DNA of 64,000 nt from NCBI RefSeq assembly GCF_011752995.1, contig NZ_VWWL01000020.1, forward strand, positions 1 through 64,000, read 5' to 3'. This document shows positions 25,382 to 34,360 of this stretch, in pieces. The notes beneath the pieces were generated by a model. The model ran no database searches and was not told where the DNA came from. It saw nothing but the letters and a program-made list of their open reading frames with translations. Position numbers and translations under genes: made by a program. The DNA is from Burkholderia sp. Ax-1724. GTDB taxonomy: Bacteria; Pseudomonadota; Gammaproteobacteria; Burkholderiales; Burkholderiaceae. Position 1 is the first letter of the stretch, and every line of letters starts with the position of its first letter.

Positions 25382-26347
25382 ATGCAAGCGCTTCCCGCTC
25401 CCACTTTCGATGATGTCCTCGACGCCGCCGCGCGTCTCGAAGGCGTCGCGCACCGTACCCCTGTTCTGACGTCGAGCACGTTCGACGAGTTCACGGGCGC
25501 GTCCGTGTTCTTCAAGTGCGAAAACTTCCAGCGTATGGGCGCGTTCAAGTTTCGCGGCGCCTATAACGCGATCTCTCATTTCGACGCGGAGCAGCGCAAG
25601 GCGGGCGTATTGACCTTTTCGTCGGGCAATCACGCGCAGGCCATCGCGCTGTCGGCGCGCCTCGCGGGCATCCGCGCGACGATCGTGATGCCGCACGATG
25701 CGCCCGAGGCCAAGGTCGCCGCGACGAAGGGCTACGGCGGCGAAGTGATCACCTATGACCGCTACAAGGAAAACCGCGAGGAGATCAGCCGGCGGCTCGC
25801 CGAAGAACGCGGCATGACGCTGATTCCGCCGTACGATCATCCGCACGTGATCGCTGGGCAGGGCACGGCGGTGAAAGAGCTGATCGACGAGACCGGGCCG
25901 CTCGACATGCTGTTCGTGTGTCTTGGCGGCGGCGGGCTGATCGGCGGCAGCGCCTTGTCGGCGGCGGCGCTGAGCCCGGCCTGCACGGTGATCGGCGTGG
26001 AGCCGGAAGCCGGTAATGACGGCCAGCAATCGCTCGCGCGCGGCGAGATCGTGCATATCGACACGCCGCGCACGATTGCCGACGGCGCCGCCTCCACGCA
26101 TCTCGGCGATTACACGTTCGCGATCATCCGCAAGCTCGTCGCGCGGATCGAAACGGTCAGCGACGCGCAGCTGATCGAGACGATGCGCTTTTTCGCGCAG
26201 CGCATGAAGATCGTCGTCGAGCCGACCGGTTGCCTCGCGGCGGCGGCGGTCATGAACGGCATCGTGCCGGTGAAGGGCAAGCGCGTCGGCGTGGTGGTGA
26301 GCGGCGGCAATGTCGATCTGCCGAAGCTCGCGCAGTATCTCGCGTAG
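25382..26347 (+). CDS. Threonine/serine dehydratase-like PLP enzyme
   Basis: The 321-residue fold-type II PLP enzyme carries the lysine motif FQRMGAFKFRGAYNAI (PLP Lys in FKFRG), the phosphate-binding glycine loop CLGGGGLIGGS and the terminal VVVSGGNVDLPKL. Length without an ACT domain points to the catabolic threonine dehydratase / serine racemase / threo-3-hydroxyaspartate ammonia-lyase group rather than biosynthetic IlvA. The start at 25382 is the last in-frame ATG before the conserved region; the frame upstream overlaps the previous terminator. Confidence 0.88.
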   Translation: MQALPAPTFDDVLDAAARLEGVAHRTPVLTSSTFDEFTGASVFFKCENFQRMGAFKFRGAYNAISHFDAEQRKAGVLTFSSGNHAQAIALSARLAGIRATIVMPHDAPEAKVAATKGYGGEVITYDRYKENREEISRRLAEERGMTLIPPYDHPHVIAGQGTAVKELIDETGPLDMLFVCLGGGGLIGGSALSAAALSPACTVIGVEPEAGNDGQQSLARGEIVHIDTPRTIADGAASTHLGDYTFAIIRKLVARIETVSDAQLIETMRFFAQRMKIVVEPTGCLAAAAVMNGIVPVKGKRVGVVVSGGNVDLPKLAQYLA

Positions 26348-26390
26348 GCTATCTCGCATAAGCGCCGCGCCAGGGCGCGGTGAAACCTGA

Positions 26391-26431
26391 AACGGCTCGC
26401 AAGCCGAACCGGCCTCGCGAGCCGTTTTTTT
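26391..26431. terminator. Terminator between convergent genes
   Basis: AACGGCTCGC pairs with GCGAGCCGTT, followed by a run of seven T on the plus strand. Confidence 0.88.
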
Positions 26432-26449
26432 ATCTGCCTGAGGGACGCT

Positions 26450-27130
26450 TCAGCTTGCCACGTGCGCGGCGCCTTGCACGATCAGATCGTGATATCCGTT
26501 GACGATCACGTTGTACGAGAAATACGCGAACAGCAGCGCCGACAACACATGGCACGCGCGCAGCAAGCCCGCGCCGGCGCGCTTGCGCCCGTGGCTGCCG
26601 AGCCCGCAGATAAAGAGCGTCCAGCACAGCCCGCCGAGAAAGAAGCCGGCAAGAAAGACGAATGCGGTCTGCGGGCTCGTTGCGCCGGCCTTTGCGATCA
26701 GCGCGCCGCCGACCGCGGCGAACCACAGGATCGCCGACGGCGACGATACCGCGAGCAGCACGCCGCGCAGAAAACCGCGCCACGCCGACAGATGCGGCGC
26801 ACGGGCGTCGCCTTCGCCGGCGACGGCGGGGGCGGTGGCCGGAAACATGGCTTCACGCGCCATCTTCCACGTGAGAAACAGCAGGATCGCCGCGCCGCCG
26901 ATCCACACGACCCAGCGCACCGACTCGAATTGCAGCAGCGCGGCCATGCCGGCGAGCGCGAGCGCCGCGTAAATGAGGTCGCCGACGCAGGAGCCGAGGC
27001 CGAGCCAGAAGCCCGGCCGGAAACCGTGCGACAGCGTCAGCGAAATGATCGCGACGTTGACGAGACCGATGTCGAGACACAGCGACAGCGACAGAAAAAA
27101 TCCGTCCGACATCATTGAGAAGGCGTGCAT
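26450..27130 (-). CDS. LysE-family amino-acid exporter
   Basis: About 226 residues with six hydrophobic helices. GFFLSLSLCLDIGLVNVAI in helix 1 and GFWLGLGSCVGDLIYAALAL in helix 2 match LysE/RhtB exporters, whose known substrates are amino acids. The start could be 27130 (MHAFSMMSDG) or 27115/27112 (MMSDG); none has an outstanding ribosome site, so the N-terminus is uncertain by a few residues. Confidence 0.87.
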   Translation of the reverse strand: MHAFSMMSDGFFLSLSLCLDIGLVNVAIISLTLSHGFRPGFWLGLGSCVGDLIYAALALAGMAALLQFESVRWVVWIGGAAILLFLTWKMAREAMFPATAPAVAGEGDARAPHLSAWRGFLRGVLLAVSSPSAILWFAAVGGALIAKAGATSPQTAFVFLAGFFLGGLCWTLFICGLGSHGRKRAGAGLLRACHVLSALLFAYFSYNVIVNGYHDLIVQGAAHVAS

Positions 27131-27206
27131 CCGGGCGACCGCTCCATCCATTCCGTTGTTTGTTGTGCGAGGCGCGGCCCGGAGGCCCAACCCGGAGTGG
27201 CTCGGC

Positions 27207-28775
27207 TCAGAGGCCCAACTCGCTCCACAGGTTGTCGATGCGCTGTTTGACCGCGTCGTTCATGACGATCGGGCGGCCCCATTCGCGGTCGGTTTCGCCA
27301 GGCCATTTGTTGGTCGCGTCGAGCCCCATCTTCGAGCCGAGCCCCGCCACCGGCGACGCGAAATCGAGGTAGTCGATCGGCGTGCGATCGACGAGCACCG
27401 TATCGCGCGTCGGGTCGACACGCGTCGTGATTGCCCAGATCACTTCCTTCCAGTCGCGGATATTGACGTCTTCGTCGACGACCACGATGAACTTCGTATA
27501 CATGAACTGTCGCAGGAAGCTCCACACACCGAACATCACGCGCTTCGCGTGGCCCGGATAGCTCTTCTTCATCTGCACGATCGCCATGCGGTAGCTGCAG
27601 CCCTCGGGCGGCAGATAGAAGTCGGTGATTTCGGTGAACTGCTTTTGCAGCAGCGGCACGAACACCTCGTTCAGCGCGACGCCGAGCACCGCCGGTTCAT
27701 CCGGTGGTTTGCCGGTGTAGGTCGAGTGATAGATCGCGTCGCGGCGCATCGTGATGCGCTCGACCGTGAAGACCGGAAACCACTCCTGCTCGTTGTAATA
27801 GCCGGTGTGGTCGCCATACGGGCCTTCGAGCGCATGTTCGTACATGGCCGAGGCACCCTTCGACGGACGCGGCGGCGCGCCTGCCGGAGCGGGCGAGGGC
27901 GTGCCCTCCTGCGGATAGATGAAGCCTTCGAGCACGATCTCGGCGCGCGCGGGGACCTGCAAACCATCGACGCCGGGCGTGAGGCACTGCGCGAGTTCGG
28001 TGCGTCCGCCGCGCAATAGCCCGGCGAACTGGTATTCGGACAGCGTGTCCGGCACCGGCGTGACCGCGCCGAGCACCGTCGCGGGGTCCGCGCCGAGCAC
28101 CACGGCCACCGGATATGGCTGGCCCGGATTGCGCAGCGCGAACTCGCGAAAATCGAGTGCGCCGCCGCGATGCGCGAGCCAGCGCATGATGACTTTGTTA
28201 CGGCCGATCAGCTGCTGGCGATAGATGCCTAAGTTTTGTCGGCTCTTGTTCGGGCCTTTCGTGACGGTCAGACCCCATGTAATCAGCGGGCCGGCGTCGC
28301 CGGGCCAGCAGGTCTGGATCGGCAGGCGGGCGAGATCGACGTCGTGGCCTTCCCAGACGATCTCCTGGCAGGGCGGCGCGCTGACCGTTTTCGGCGCCAT
28401 GTCCCACACGGCCTTCGCGAGCGAGAGCAGCTTGCCCGCATCCTTGAGCCCCTTGGGCGGCTCCGGCTCCTTCAGCGCGGACAGCAGACGGCCGACATCG
28501 CGCAGCGACTCGAGCGCCGCGGTGTCGCCGTCGCCGGACTGCGCATCGATTCCCATGCCGAGCGCGACGCGGCGCGGCGTGCCGAACAGATTGCCGAGCA
28601 CCGGAAACGCATGCCGTTCGGTGTTCTCGAACAGCAGGGCGGGGCCGCCGGCGCGCAGCACGCGGTCGCACAGTTCGGTCATTTCGAGGTTCGGCGACAC
28701 CTTTTGCGAGATTCGGCGCAGTTCACCGATCGTTTCGAGGCGGCCGATGAAATCGCGCAGGTCTTTGTATTTCAT
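27207..28775 (-). CDS. ubiD: 4-hydroxy-3-polyprenylbenzoate decarboxylase
   Basis: A 522-residue UbiD-family decarboxylase of ubiquinone synthesis, using prenylated FMN made by UbiX. The start KYKDLRDFIGRLE and the segments LGIYRQQLIGRNKVIMRW, EGPYGDHTGYYN and VVDEDVNIRDWKEVIWAI are diagnostic for the ubiquinone-pathway subgroup, with the Arg/Glu active-site region intact. A proline-rich insertion (SPAPAGAPPRPSK, about residue 303) is local. ubiX is not in this window. Confidence 0.95.
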   Translation of the reverse strand: MKYKDLRDFIGRLETIGELRRISQKVSPNLEMTELCDRVLRAGGPALLFENTERHAFPVLGNLFGTPRRVALGMGIDAQSGDGDTAALESLRDVGRLLSALKEPEPPKGLKDAGKLLSLAKAVWDMAPKTVSAPPCQEIVWEGHDVDLARLPIQTCWPGDAGPLITWGLTVTKGPNKSRQNLGIYRQQLIGRNKVIMRWLAHRGGALDFREFALRNPGQPYPVAVVLGADPATVLGAVTPVPDTLSEYQFAGLLRGGRTELAQCLTPGVDGLQVPARAEIVLEGFIYPQEGTPSPAPAGAPPRPSKGASAMYEHALEGPYGDHTGYYNEQEWFPVFTVERITMRRDAIYHSTYTGKPPDEPAVLGVALNEVFVPLLQKQFTEITDFYLPPEGCSYRMAIVQMKKSYPGHAKRVMFGVWSFLRQFMYTKFIVVVDEDVNIRDWKEVIWAITTRVDPTRDTVLVDRTPIDYLDFASPVAGLGSKMGLDATNKWPGETDREWGRPIVMNDAVKQRIDNLWSELGL

Positions 28776-29050
28776 CTGTGACGGTTCAGGGGCCGCGCGA
28801 GCGGCAAGTATGCAAGGTAAATAACGGCACAGGGGGCGGCAGCCGGCGGTAAAAACCGGCGGCGTGCCGGGTTGCCCCGGCCAAAGCGATTGTCGATTTT
28901 ACCTGCGTTGGCCGGCGCACGTAGATCAGCCAGATGGCCTGGCCGAAACGGCCAGGGTGAGATATCCCAAAACGCGTATTCCACGCGGTTCCCAGCCCTC
29001 TCAGGGCGGTTCATAATTACAAATAGTTATAATTTTTGAATTCTATAGTG
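28776..29050. other. Intergenic leader region upstream of ubiD with a hairpin
   Basis: No gene. It contains the ubiD promoter region and a perfect hairpin CCTGGCCG-AAA-CGGCCAGG at 28938-28956. The stretch turns AT-rich towards 29030, just before the promoter of the small RNA candidate. Confidence 0.5.
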
Positions 29051-29079
29051 TTGACGATCTATAAAACCGTGCATAGAAT
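29051..29079 (+). promoter_or_regulatory. Sigma-70-type promoter of a candidate small RNA
   Basis: TTGACG (29051-29056) and TAGAAT (29074-29079) are separated by exactly 17 bp in an AT-rich context. Transcription should start near 29086. Confidence 0.7.
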
Positions 29080-29085
29080 CCGTCC

Positions 29086-29255
29086 ACATTGGTTGAGGGG
29101 CATTAACCTTTTTACCGCTGCCCCCGGTTCCTTGAGACGCAACGCGTCACCGTTTCCGCTCCCCGCAGGGTACGAACGGCCTTATGAAGTCCTCGCCAGC
29201 GTCGATGAACGCTGGTTTTTCGCGTGGGAGCCTGGCCTGCATGCAGGCTTTTTTT
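29086..29255 (+). ncRNA. Candidate structured small RNA with two consecutive terminators
   Basis: Downstream of the promoter there is no reading frame with a ribosome site. The sequence can fold: GGGGC/GCCCC, GACGC-AAC-GCGTC and CCGTT/AACGG hairpins, with GAGG near the 5' end pairing to CCTC near 29191. It ends in two terminators: CCAGCG/CGCTGG plus T5 (29196-29220) and AGCCTG/CAGGCT plus T-run (29229-29255). The second sits inside a larger GGGAGCC/GGCTCCC stem reaching 29271. The length to the first terminator is about 135 nt. No 6S, SRP or tmRNA hallmark could be confirmed. Confidence 0.55.
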
Positions 29256-29405
29256 GAGATGGCTCCCCACCAACGGTATTTGCCGTTTTCCCGACGTCGC
29301 TGCTGCCCAACCAGACAGTGCACGCGATGTCCTGACTCTGCGAACACGTAGCACCGCCTGTTCCCTCCGGCGGCGTTCGCGGATCATGCAAGATGGGAGA
29401 TCTGA

Positions 29406-30581
29406 ATGAACGCCTGGTTATCGTGGCGTCCCGATGAGCGCATTGCACAGGTTGTACGTGGTGCGCTGCGTCGCGGGACGCGACTGAGTCATCACCTGTT
29501 CAGCATTGTCGGCGGCCTCGCCGTGGTGCTGGCTCTCGCACTGTGGTTGATGCCGACCTGGCGCGGCGTGCTCGCCGCGCGGCTGATGCCGGTTATTTCC
29601 GCTGCCGTCCAGGCGGGCCCCGCGCGCCTGCTGCAGGGCAATCCGCTGCCGTCGATCGGCTCGCCGGCAACTGCCGGCGCGTCCGCCGACGAGACGCTGT
29701 CGGCCAACTCGCAGGGCAATGGCGATGCCGCGAACGACGGCGGCACGACGCTGACCGCCAGCAATACAAGCTTCGACAGTGCTTTCGACGGTCCCAGTTC
29801 CAACAGCATGGGCGTCGCGACGCTGAACGGGCTCGACCCGCGCACGATGCAAAGCGTCAGCGCACTGGCCCGCCTGATTCCCTCGCAACGCGTGTCCGCC
29901 GACGCGCGCGACGACCGCGTGCTCGTTTCGGGCCGCGAGCAGGATTTGGTCGCGTCGTATCTGGCGCGGCGTTATCGCGTCGCTCAGGAGCCCGTCAGCG
30001 AGCTCGTGAAAGCCGCGTTCGACACCGGCCGCGAAGTCGGCCTCGATCCGCTGCTGCTGCTCTCGGTGATGGCGATCGAATCGGGCTTCAACCCGTACGC
30101 CGAAAGCGGCGTCGGCGCCCAAGGCCTGATGCAGGTGATGTCCAAGGTGCATTCGGACAAATTCCAGTACTTCGGCGGCGAGGGCGCGGCGCTCGAACCG
30201 CTCGCGAACATCAAGGTCGGCGCGCTGGTGCTGAAGGATTGCATCGCGCGCGGCGGTTCGCTGGCGGGCGGCCTGCGCCTTTACGTCGGCTCGACCAGCC
30301 AGGACGATGGCGGCTACGGCGCCAAGGTGATGGCCGAGCGCGGCCGTCTGCGCGACGTCGCCCGCGGCCGCAAGGTGCCGATCAATGCGCCGCAGGCGCC
30401 GGTCCTGACCGCGTCGGCCAATCCGGCGGCCGCTGCCGCTGGTGGCAACGGCAAGCGCGTGCAGGTGACGCTGCAAACCGGTCACGCGCTGACGCCGACG
30501 ACGCCGGCGGTGCACACGCAACCGGCCGAACAGGACGATGCGACGCGCCATGTGGCATCGGCGTCTGAAATGGGGGCTTGA
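29406..30581 (+). CDS. Membrane-anchored lytic transglycosylase (SLT domain)
   Basis: The 391-residue protein has a cytoplasmic basic N-terminus, one membrane segment (about 33-49), a low-complexity Ala/Ser/Gly linker to about 145, and an SLT domain at about 195-310. The catalytic glutamate is E225 in SVMAIESGFNP, followed by GVGAQGLMQVM. It cleaves the glycan strands of peptidoglycan from the periplasmic face. The C-terminal 80 residues are Ala/Thr/Pro-rich and without domain. GGGAGA lies upstream of the ATG. It ends at a bidirectional terminator. Confidence 0.9.
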   Translation: MNAWLSWRPDERIAQVVRGALRRGTRLSHHLFSIVGGLAVVLALALWLMPTWRGVLAARLMPVISAAVQAGPARLLQGNPLPSIGSPATAGASADETLSANSQGNGDAANDGGTTLTASNTSFDSAFDGPSSNSMGVATLNGLDPRTMQSVSALARLIPSQRVSADARDDRVLVSGREQDLVASYLARRYRVAQEPVSELVKAAFDTGREVGLDPLLLLSVMAIESGFNPYAESGVGAQGLMQVMSKVHSDKFQYFGGEGAALEPLANIKVGALVLKDCIARGGSLAGGLRLYVGSTSQDDGGYGAKVMAERGRLRDVARGRKVPINAPQAPVLTASANPAAAAAGGNGKRVQVTLQTGHALTPTTPAVHTQPAEQDDATRHVASASEMGA

Positions 30582-30636
30582 GTTCGGCGCTGTCGAGACT
30601 CGTGCTTCGGTTGGCCGGCAAGCTCCGGCTGACACA

Positions 30637-30667
30637 CAAAAAAGGACACCCGTGAGGTGTCCTTTTT
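30637..30667. terminator. Bidirectional terminator
   Basis: AAAAAGGACACC and GGTGTCCTTTTT form a stem with a 5-base loop between convergent genes. Confidence 0.93.
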
Positions 30668-30727
30668 GCGTCTGGGCATCCAGTCGAACCGGGGCGTGGT
30701 CGTGTGACGCTAACCCGGAGCCCGAAC

Positions 30728-31924
30728 TCAGGACCGCCCGAACAGCTTCGCGAGCCGCTCGACCGCTTCTTCGAGCTTCGGATAAGCGGTCGCATACGAC
30801 AGCCGGATGGACTCCCTCGGCGCATGCGTGCCGAAATCCATACCCGGTACCAGCACGACGCCGGCATCGTGCAGCATTGCCTTCGTGAGCGCGGCGCTGT
30901 CGCCGGCGGCCGGATGCGCGACGCCACGGCAATCGGCGTAGACGTAGAACGCGCCGTCGGGCATCACCGGCACCGAGAAGCCGAGCGATTCGAGCGCCGG
31001 CGCGATGAAGTCGCGGCGCCGCTTGAATTCGAGGCGCCGCGCCTCGTAGATCGCGAGCGTCTGCGGCTCGAAACAGGCGAGCGCCGCATGCTGCGCGAGC
31101 GCCGACGCGCAGATGAATAGGTTTTGCGCGAGTTTTTCGAACGCGCCGACCATCCCGGGCGGCACGACGAGCCAGCCGAGGCGCCAGCCGGTCATGTTGA
31201 AGTACTTCGAGAAACTGTTGACGGTGATGACGTCTTCGCCGAACGACAGCGCCGACACCGGCTGCGCGTCATAGCTCAGGCCCTGGTAGATCTCGTCGAC
31301 GATCGTAAAGCCGCCGCGCGTGCGTACGGCCTTGACGATGCGCTCCAGCTCGGCCGGTTCGATCGACGTGCCGGTCGGGTTCGACGGCGAAGCGAGCAGC
31401 ACGCCGCGCGTGCGTTCGCCCCACAGGCGCTCGACGTCGGCGGCGGTGAGCTGGAAGCGCGCGGTGGGGCCGCTCGGCACCATCACCGGCTTGCCTTCGG
31501 CGGCGATCACGAAATGGCGGTTGCACGGATAGCACGGGTCGGGCATCAGCACTTCGTCGTCGCGATCGACGAGCGCCGCGCACGCGAGCAGCAGCGCGGC
31601 GGACGCGCCGGCCGTGACGACGATGCGCGCCGGATCGACGTCGATGCCGTAGAACCCGGCGTAATGCGCCGAGATCGCCTCGCGCAGCGCGTGCAGGCCG
31701 AGCGCGCTCGTGTACTGCGTGACGCCGCGGCGCAGCGCATTCGCGGCCGCCTCGATGACCGGCTCGGGCGCGGTGAAATCGGGCTCGCCGATGCCCATGT
31801 GGATGATGTCGCGCCCCGCGCGTTCGAGCAGCGCGGCCTCCTTGGCCAGCTCCATCACGTAGAAAGGCTGGATGGCGTCGACGCGCGCGGCAAGCCGCAC
31901 GAGGGGTTCGGTCACGGAGTTCAT
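30728..31924 (-). CDS. PLP-dependent aminotransferase, class I/II
   Basis: A 398-residue fold-type I aminotransferase. The PLP lysine is in NSFSKYFNMTGWRLGW, with ASPSNPTGT and VDEIYQGLSYD around the ring-binding Asp and Tyr, and RLSYA carrying the substrate-carboxylate Arg. It resembles the AspC/AlaT-like group; amino donor and acceptor cannot be told. It lies downstream of nusB in the same orientation with a 173-bp gap, so it may be read from the rib operon or from its own promoter. Confidence 0.88.
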   Translation of the reverse strand: MNSVTEPLVRLAARVDAIQPFYVMELAKEAALLERAGRDIIHMGIGEPDFTAPEPVIEAAANALRRGVTQYTSALGLHALREAISAHYAGFYGIDVDPARIVVTAGASAALLLACAALVDRDDEVLMPDPCYPCNRHFVIAAEGKPVMVPSGPTARFQLTAADVERLWGERTRGVLLASPSNPTGTSIEPAELERIVKAVRTRGGFTIVDEIYQGLSYDAQPVSALSFGEDVITVNSFSKYFNMTGWRLGWLVVPPGMVGAFEKLAQNLFICASALAQHAALACFEPQTLAIYEARRLEFKRRRDFIAPALESLGFSVPVMPDGAFYVYADCRGVAHPAAGDSAALTKAMLHDAGVVLVPGMDFGTHAPRESIRLSYATAYPKLEEAVERLAKLFGRS

Positions 31925-32097
31925 ACGGTCAGATCCGGTTCAGGAACAGAAACAGAAGCAGAACGCCGCTTCGCCCAGCCGATGATGCGCTCATCGAGGG
32001 GCGAAGCGGCGTCCGGGCGGGCGATCGAGATTCTTCGCCCTGGGCAGTGAGGCGCGGCAGGGGCCCGCTGCATGGCATGGCCCCGCGTGCGCCGCGC

Positions 32098-32532
32098 TCA
32101 GCTCTTGCGAGCCGCCTGCGTTTCGGTGGCGCGCAGTTGCGCCGACAGCTTGTCGAGCACGCCGTTCACGTACTTGTAGCCGTCCGAGCCGCCGAACGTC
32201 TTGGTCAGCTCGACCGCTTCGTTGATGACCACGCGGTACGGAATGTCGACGTGATTCTTCAGTTCGAACGCGGCGACCAGCAGCACCGCGCGCTCGACCG
32301 GCGAGAGCTGTTCGATCGGGCGATCGAGGCACGGCGCGATCGCGGCGGAGAGCGTCTCGGAGTCGCGCATCACGCCATGCAGGATCGCGTCGAGATGTTC
32401 GTGGTCGGCCTTGTCGTAACCTTGCGCGCCGCGCAGCTGCGCGTCGATCTCACCGCCGGGCGAGCCCGACAGCAGCCACTGGTAAAGCCCCTGCGTGGCC
32501 AGTTCGCGGGAGCGTCGGCGTGCGCTCCTCAT
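32098..32532 (-). CDS. nusB: Transcription antitermination factor NusB
   Basis: The 144-residue all-helical protein binds boxA RNA with NusE (S10) in rRNA antitermination. RRRSRELATQGLYQWLLSG at the N-terminus and PIEQLSPVERAVLL plus YRVVINEAVELTKTFGG are characteristic. Its start overlaps the ribH stop by 4 bp, the classic ribH-nusB coupling. Confidence 0.96.
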   Translation of the reverse strand: MRSARRRSRELATQGLYQWLLSGSPGGEIDAQLRGAQGYDKADHEHLDAILHGVMRDSETLSAAIAPCLDRPIEQLSPVERAVLLVAAFELKNHVDIPYRVVINEAVELTKTFGGSDGYKYVNGVLDKLSAQLRATETQAARKS

Positions 32533-33038
32533 GCCTCTTCCTCGTCGTCTTCGTCTTCTTCCTCGTCGTCGCCGCCGAGCTGTTCCAGCGCGACCGCGAG
32601 ATTGGCCATTTCCACGGCCACGCGAGCGGCGTCGCGACCCTTCTCGGTCATGCGCGCGACAGCCTGCTCGTCGTTCTCGGTGGTCAGCACCGCGTTCGCG
32701 ACGGGGATGCCGAAGTCGAGGCCGATGCGCGTGATGCCCGCGCCGCTCTCGTTCGAGACGAGTTCGAAGTGGTACGTCTCGCCGCGAATCACCGCGCCGA
32801 GCGCGATCAGCGCGTCGAATTGCGCGCTTTCGGCGAGCTTTTGCAGCGCCAGCGGGATTTCCAGCGCACCCGGCACCGTGACGAGCAGCACGTCTTCGCC
32901 GGTCACGCCGAGGCGTTCGAGTTCTTCGATGCAGGAGTCCGCGAGGCCGTTGCAGACGGGTTCGTTAAAGCGCGCCTGGACGATGCCGATGCGCAGTCCG
33001 TCGCCGTCGAGATTCGGTTGGTATTGTCCGATTTCCAT
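32529..33038 (-). CDS. ribH: 6,7-dimethyl-8-ribityllumazine synthase
   Basis: The 169-residue enzyme condenses 5-amino-6-ribitylamino-uracil with dihydroxybutanone phosphate, the penultimate step of riboflavin synthesis. IGIVQARFNEPVCNGL, VTVPGALEIPLALQ and IALGAVIRGETYHFE are the substrate-binding regions; GIPVANAVLTTEN carries the phosphate site. The C-terminal tail is a run of acidic residues (DDEEEDEDDEEEA). The start MEIGQYQPN (33038) is 42 bp after ribBX. Confidence 0.96.
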   Translation of the reverse strand: MEIGQYQPNLDGDGLRIGIVQARFNEPVCNGLADSCIEELERLGVTGEDVLLVTVPGALEIPLALQKLAESAQFDALIALGAVIRGETYHFELVSNESGAGITRIGLDFGIPVANAVLTTENDEQAVARMTEKGRDAARVAVEMANLAVALEQLGGDDEEEDEDDEEEA

Positions 33039-33079
33039 GTGAATTCCGTAGTTGATGAGTGGGCGCGTGGAGGGCGCGA

Positions 33080-34213
33080 TCAGCCTTGCGGGGCCTGCGT
33101 TTTGCTGCCGGGCATCGGCACGAAGCCCGTGACTTCGAGACCGTAACCCGACATGCTGCCGAGCTTGCGGGGATTCGACAGCACCTGCATCCTGCCGACG
33201 CCGAGTTCGCGCAGAATCTGCGCGCCGACGCCGTAGGTCTTGAAATCGACCGGCCGGCGCTTGAGCGCGTCGGCTTTTTCCTTCGAGTCGAACGCCTTGA
33301 AGACGTCGATCAGATGGTCTTTCGAGTCGCCGCAATTGAGCAGCACGATCACGCCGAGGTCGCGCTCGGCGATCTCTTTCATGGCCGCGTCGAGCGTCCA
33401 CGAATGGGTCGATTCGCCGACTTCGAGCAGATCGAGCACCGACAGCGGCTCGTGCACGCGCACCGGCGTGTCGTGCTCGGGGCTCGGCGTGCCGCGCACG
33501 AGCGCGAGATGCGGCTGGCCGCTCGGCTGGTCCAGATACATGACCGCGCGGAACGCGCCGTGCGCCGTTTGCATGGTGCGCTCGCAGATGCGCTCGACGA
33601 TCGATTCGGTGCGGCTGCGGTAGTGGATCAGATCCGCAATCGTGCCGACCTTCAGGTTGTGTTCTTTAGCGAATTCCAGCAGGTCCGGCAGGCGTGCCAT
33701 CGTGCCGTCGTCCTTGATGATTTCGCAGATCACCGCCGCCGGCGCGAGGCCCGCGAGCGCCGTGAGGTCGCAGCCGGCTTCGGTATGGCCGGCGCGCACC
33801 AGCACGCCGCCGGGCTGGGCCATGATCGGGAACACGTGGCCCGGCTGCACGATGTGCTCGGCTTTCGCTTCCGGCGCGACCGCGGTGGCGATCGTGCGGG
33901 CGCGGTCGGCCGCTGAAATGCCGGTGGTCACGCCTTCGGCCGCCTCGATGCTGACCGTGAACGCGGTGCCGTACTGCGTGCCGTTGCGATACGTCATGAG
34001 CGGCAGGTTCAGTTGCTTGCAGCGCTCCTGGGTCAGCGTCAGGCAGATCAGGCCACGGCCGTAGCGGGCCATGAAATTGATCGCTTCCGGGGTGACAAAC
34101 TCGGCGGCGAGCACGAGATCGCCCTCGTTTTCGCGGTCTTCTTCGTCGACGAGAATCACCATCCGGCCGGCTTTCAGTTCGGCGATGATCTCTTGGGTGG
34201 AGGCGAGCGTCAT
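33080..34213 (-). CDS. ribBA: 3,4-dihydroxy-2-butanone-4-phosphate synthase with degenerate GTP cyclohydrolase II half (RibBX type)
   Basis: The 377-residue protein has a complete RibB domain (residues 1-205: VDEEDRENEGDLVLAAE, YRNGTQYGTAFTVSIEA, RAGHTEAGCDL) that makes the four-carbon riboflavin precursor. The second half (about 210-370) has the RibA fold but lacks the zinc-binding SLRCDCG cysteines and the catalytic Arg region; the place reads VLDLLEVGESTHSW. It matches the RibX-type inactive partner known in many proteobacteria, so a separate RibA is needed elsewhere in the genome. First gene of ribBX-ribH-nusB. No FMN riboswitch is visible in its leader. Confidence 0.92.
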   Translation of the reverse strand: MTLASTQEIIAELKAGRMVILVDEEDRENEGDLVLAAEFVTPEAINFMARYGRGLICLTLTQERCKQLNLPLMTYRNGTQYGTAFTVSIEAAEGVTTGISAADRARTIATAVAPEAKAEHIVQPGHVFPIMAQPGGVLVRAGHTEAGCDLTALAGLAPAAVICEIIKDDGTMARLPDLLEFAKEHNLKVGTIADLIHYRSRTESIVERICERTMQTAHGAFRAVMYLDQPSGQPHLALVRGTPSPEHDTPVRVHEPLSVLDLLEVGESTHSWTLDAAMKEIAERDLGVIVLLNCGDSKDHLIDVFKAFDSKEKADALKRRPVDFKTYGVGAQILRELGVGRMQVLSNPRKLGSMSGYGLEVTGFVPMPGSKTQAPQG

Positions 34214-34360
34214 GTTGGGGGAGACTTTTTCGGGAAAGCGCGTATTTTACGCCACGCGCGTGGCCAAGTCGCCTCCGCCGGACGACATAGGCCGATTAGC
34301 CGACTGGCAGCGGGTCGGCCCGCGCTGGGCCTTTCCTGATGACTGGATTACACGGGCTGT

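Noticed and set aside
29086..29255. Identification of the small RNA as 6S RNA (ssrS), SRP RNA or tmRNA
   Set aside because: Length to the first terminator is short for 6S, the SRP GGAAGCAG motif is absent and no tag frame or tRNA-like end is seen. Only an unnamed candidate can be supported.
34214..34360. FMN riboswitch in front of ribBX, and likewise in front of ribD
   Set aside because: Neither leader shows the conserved AGGGTGA/GATCCGGT-type FMN elements, and the available space is too short.
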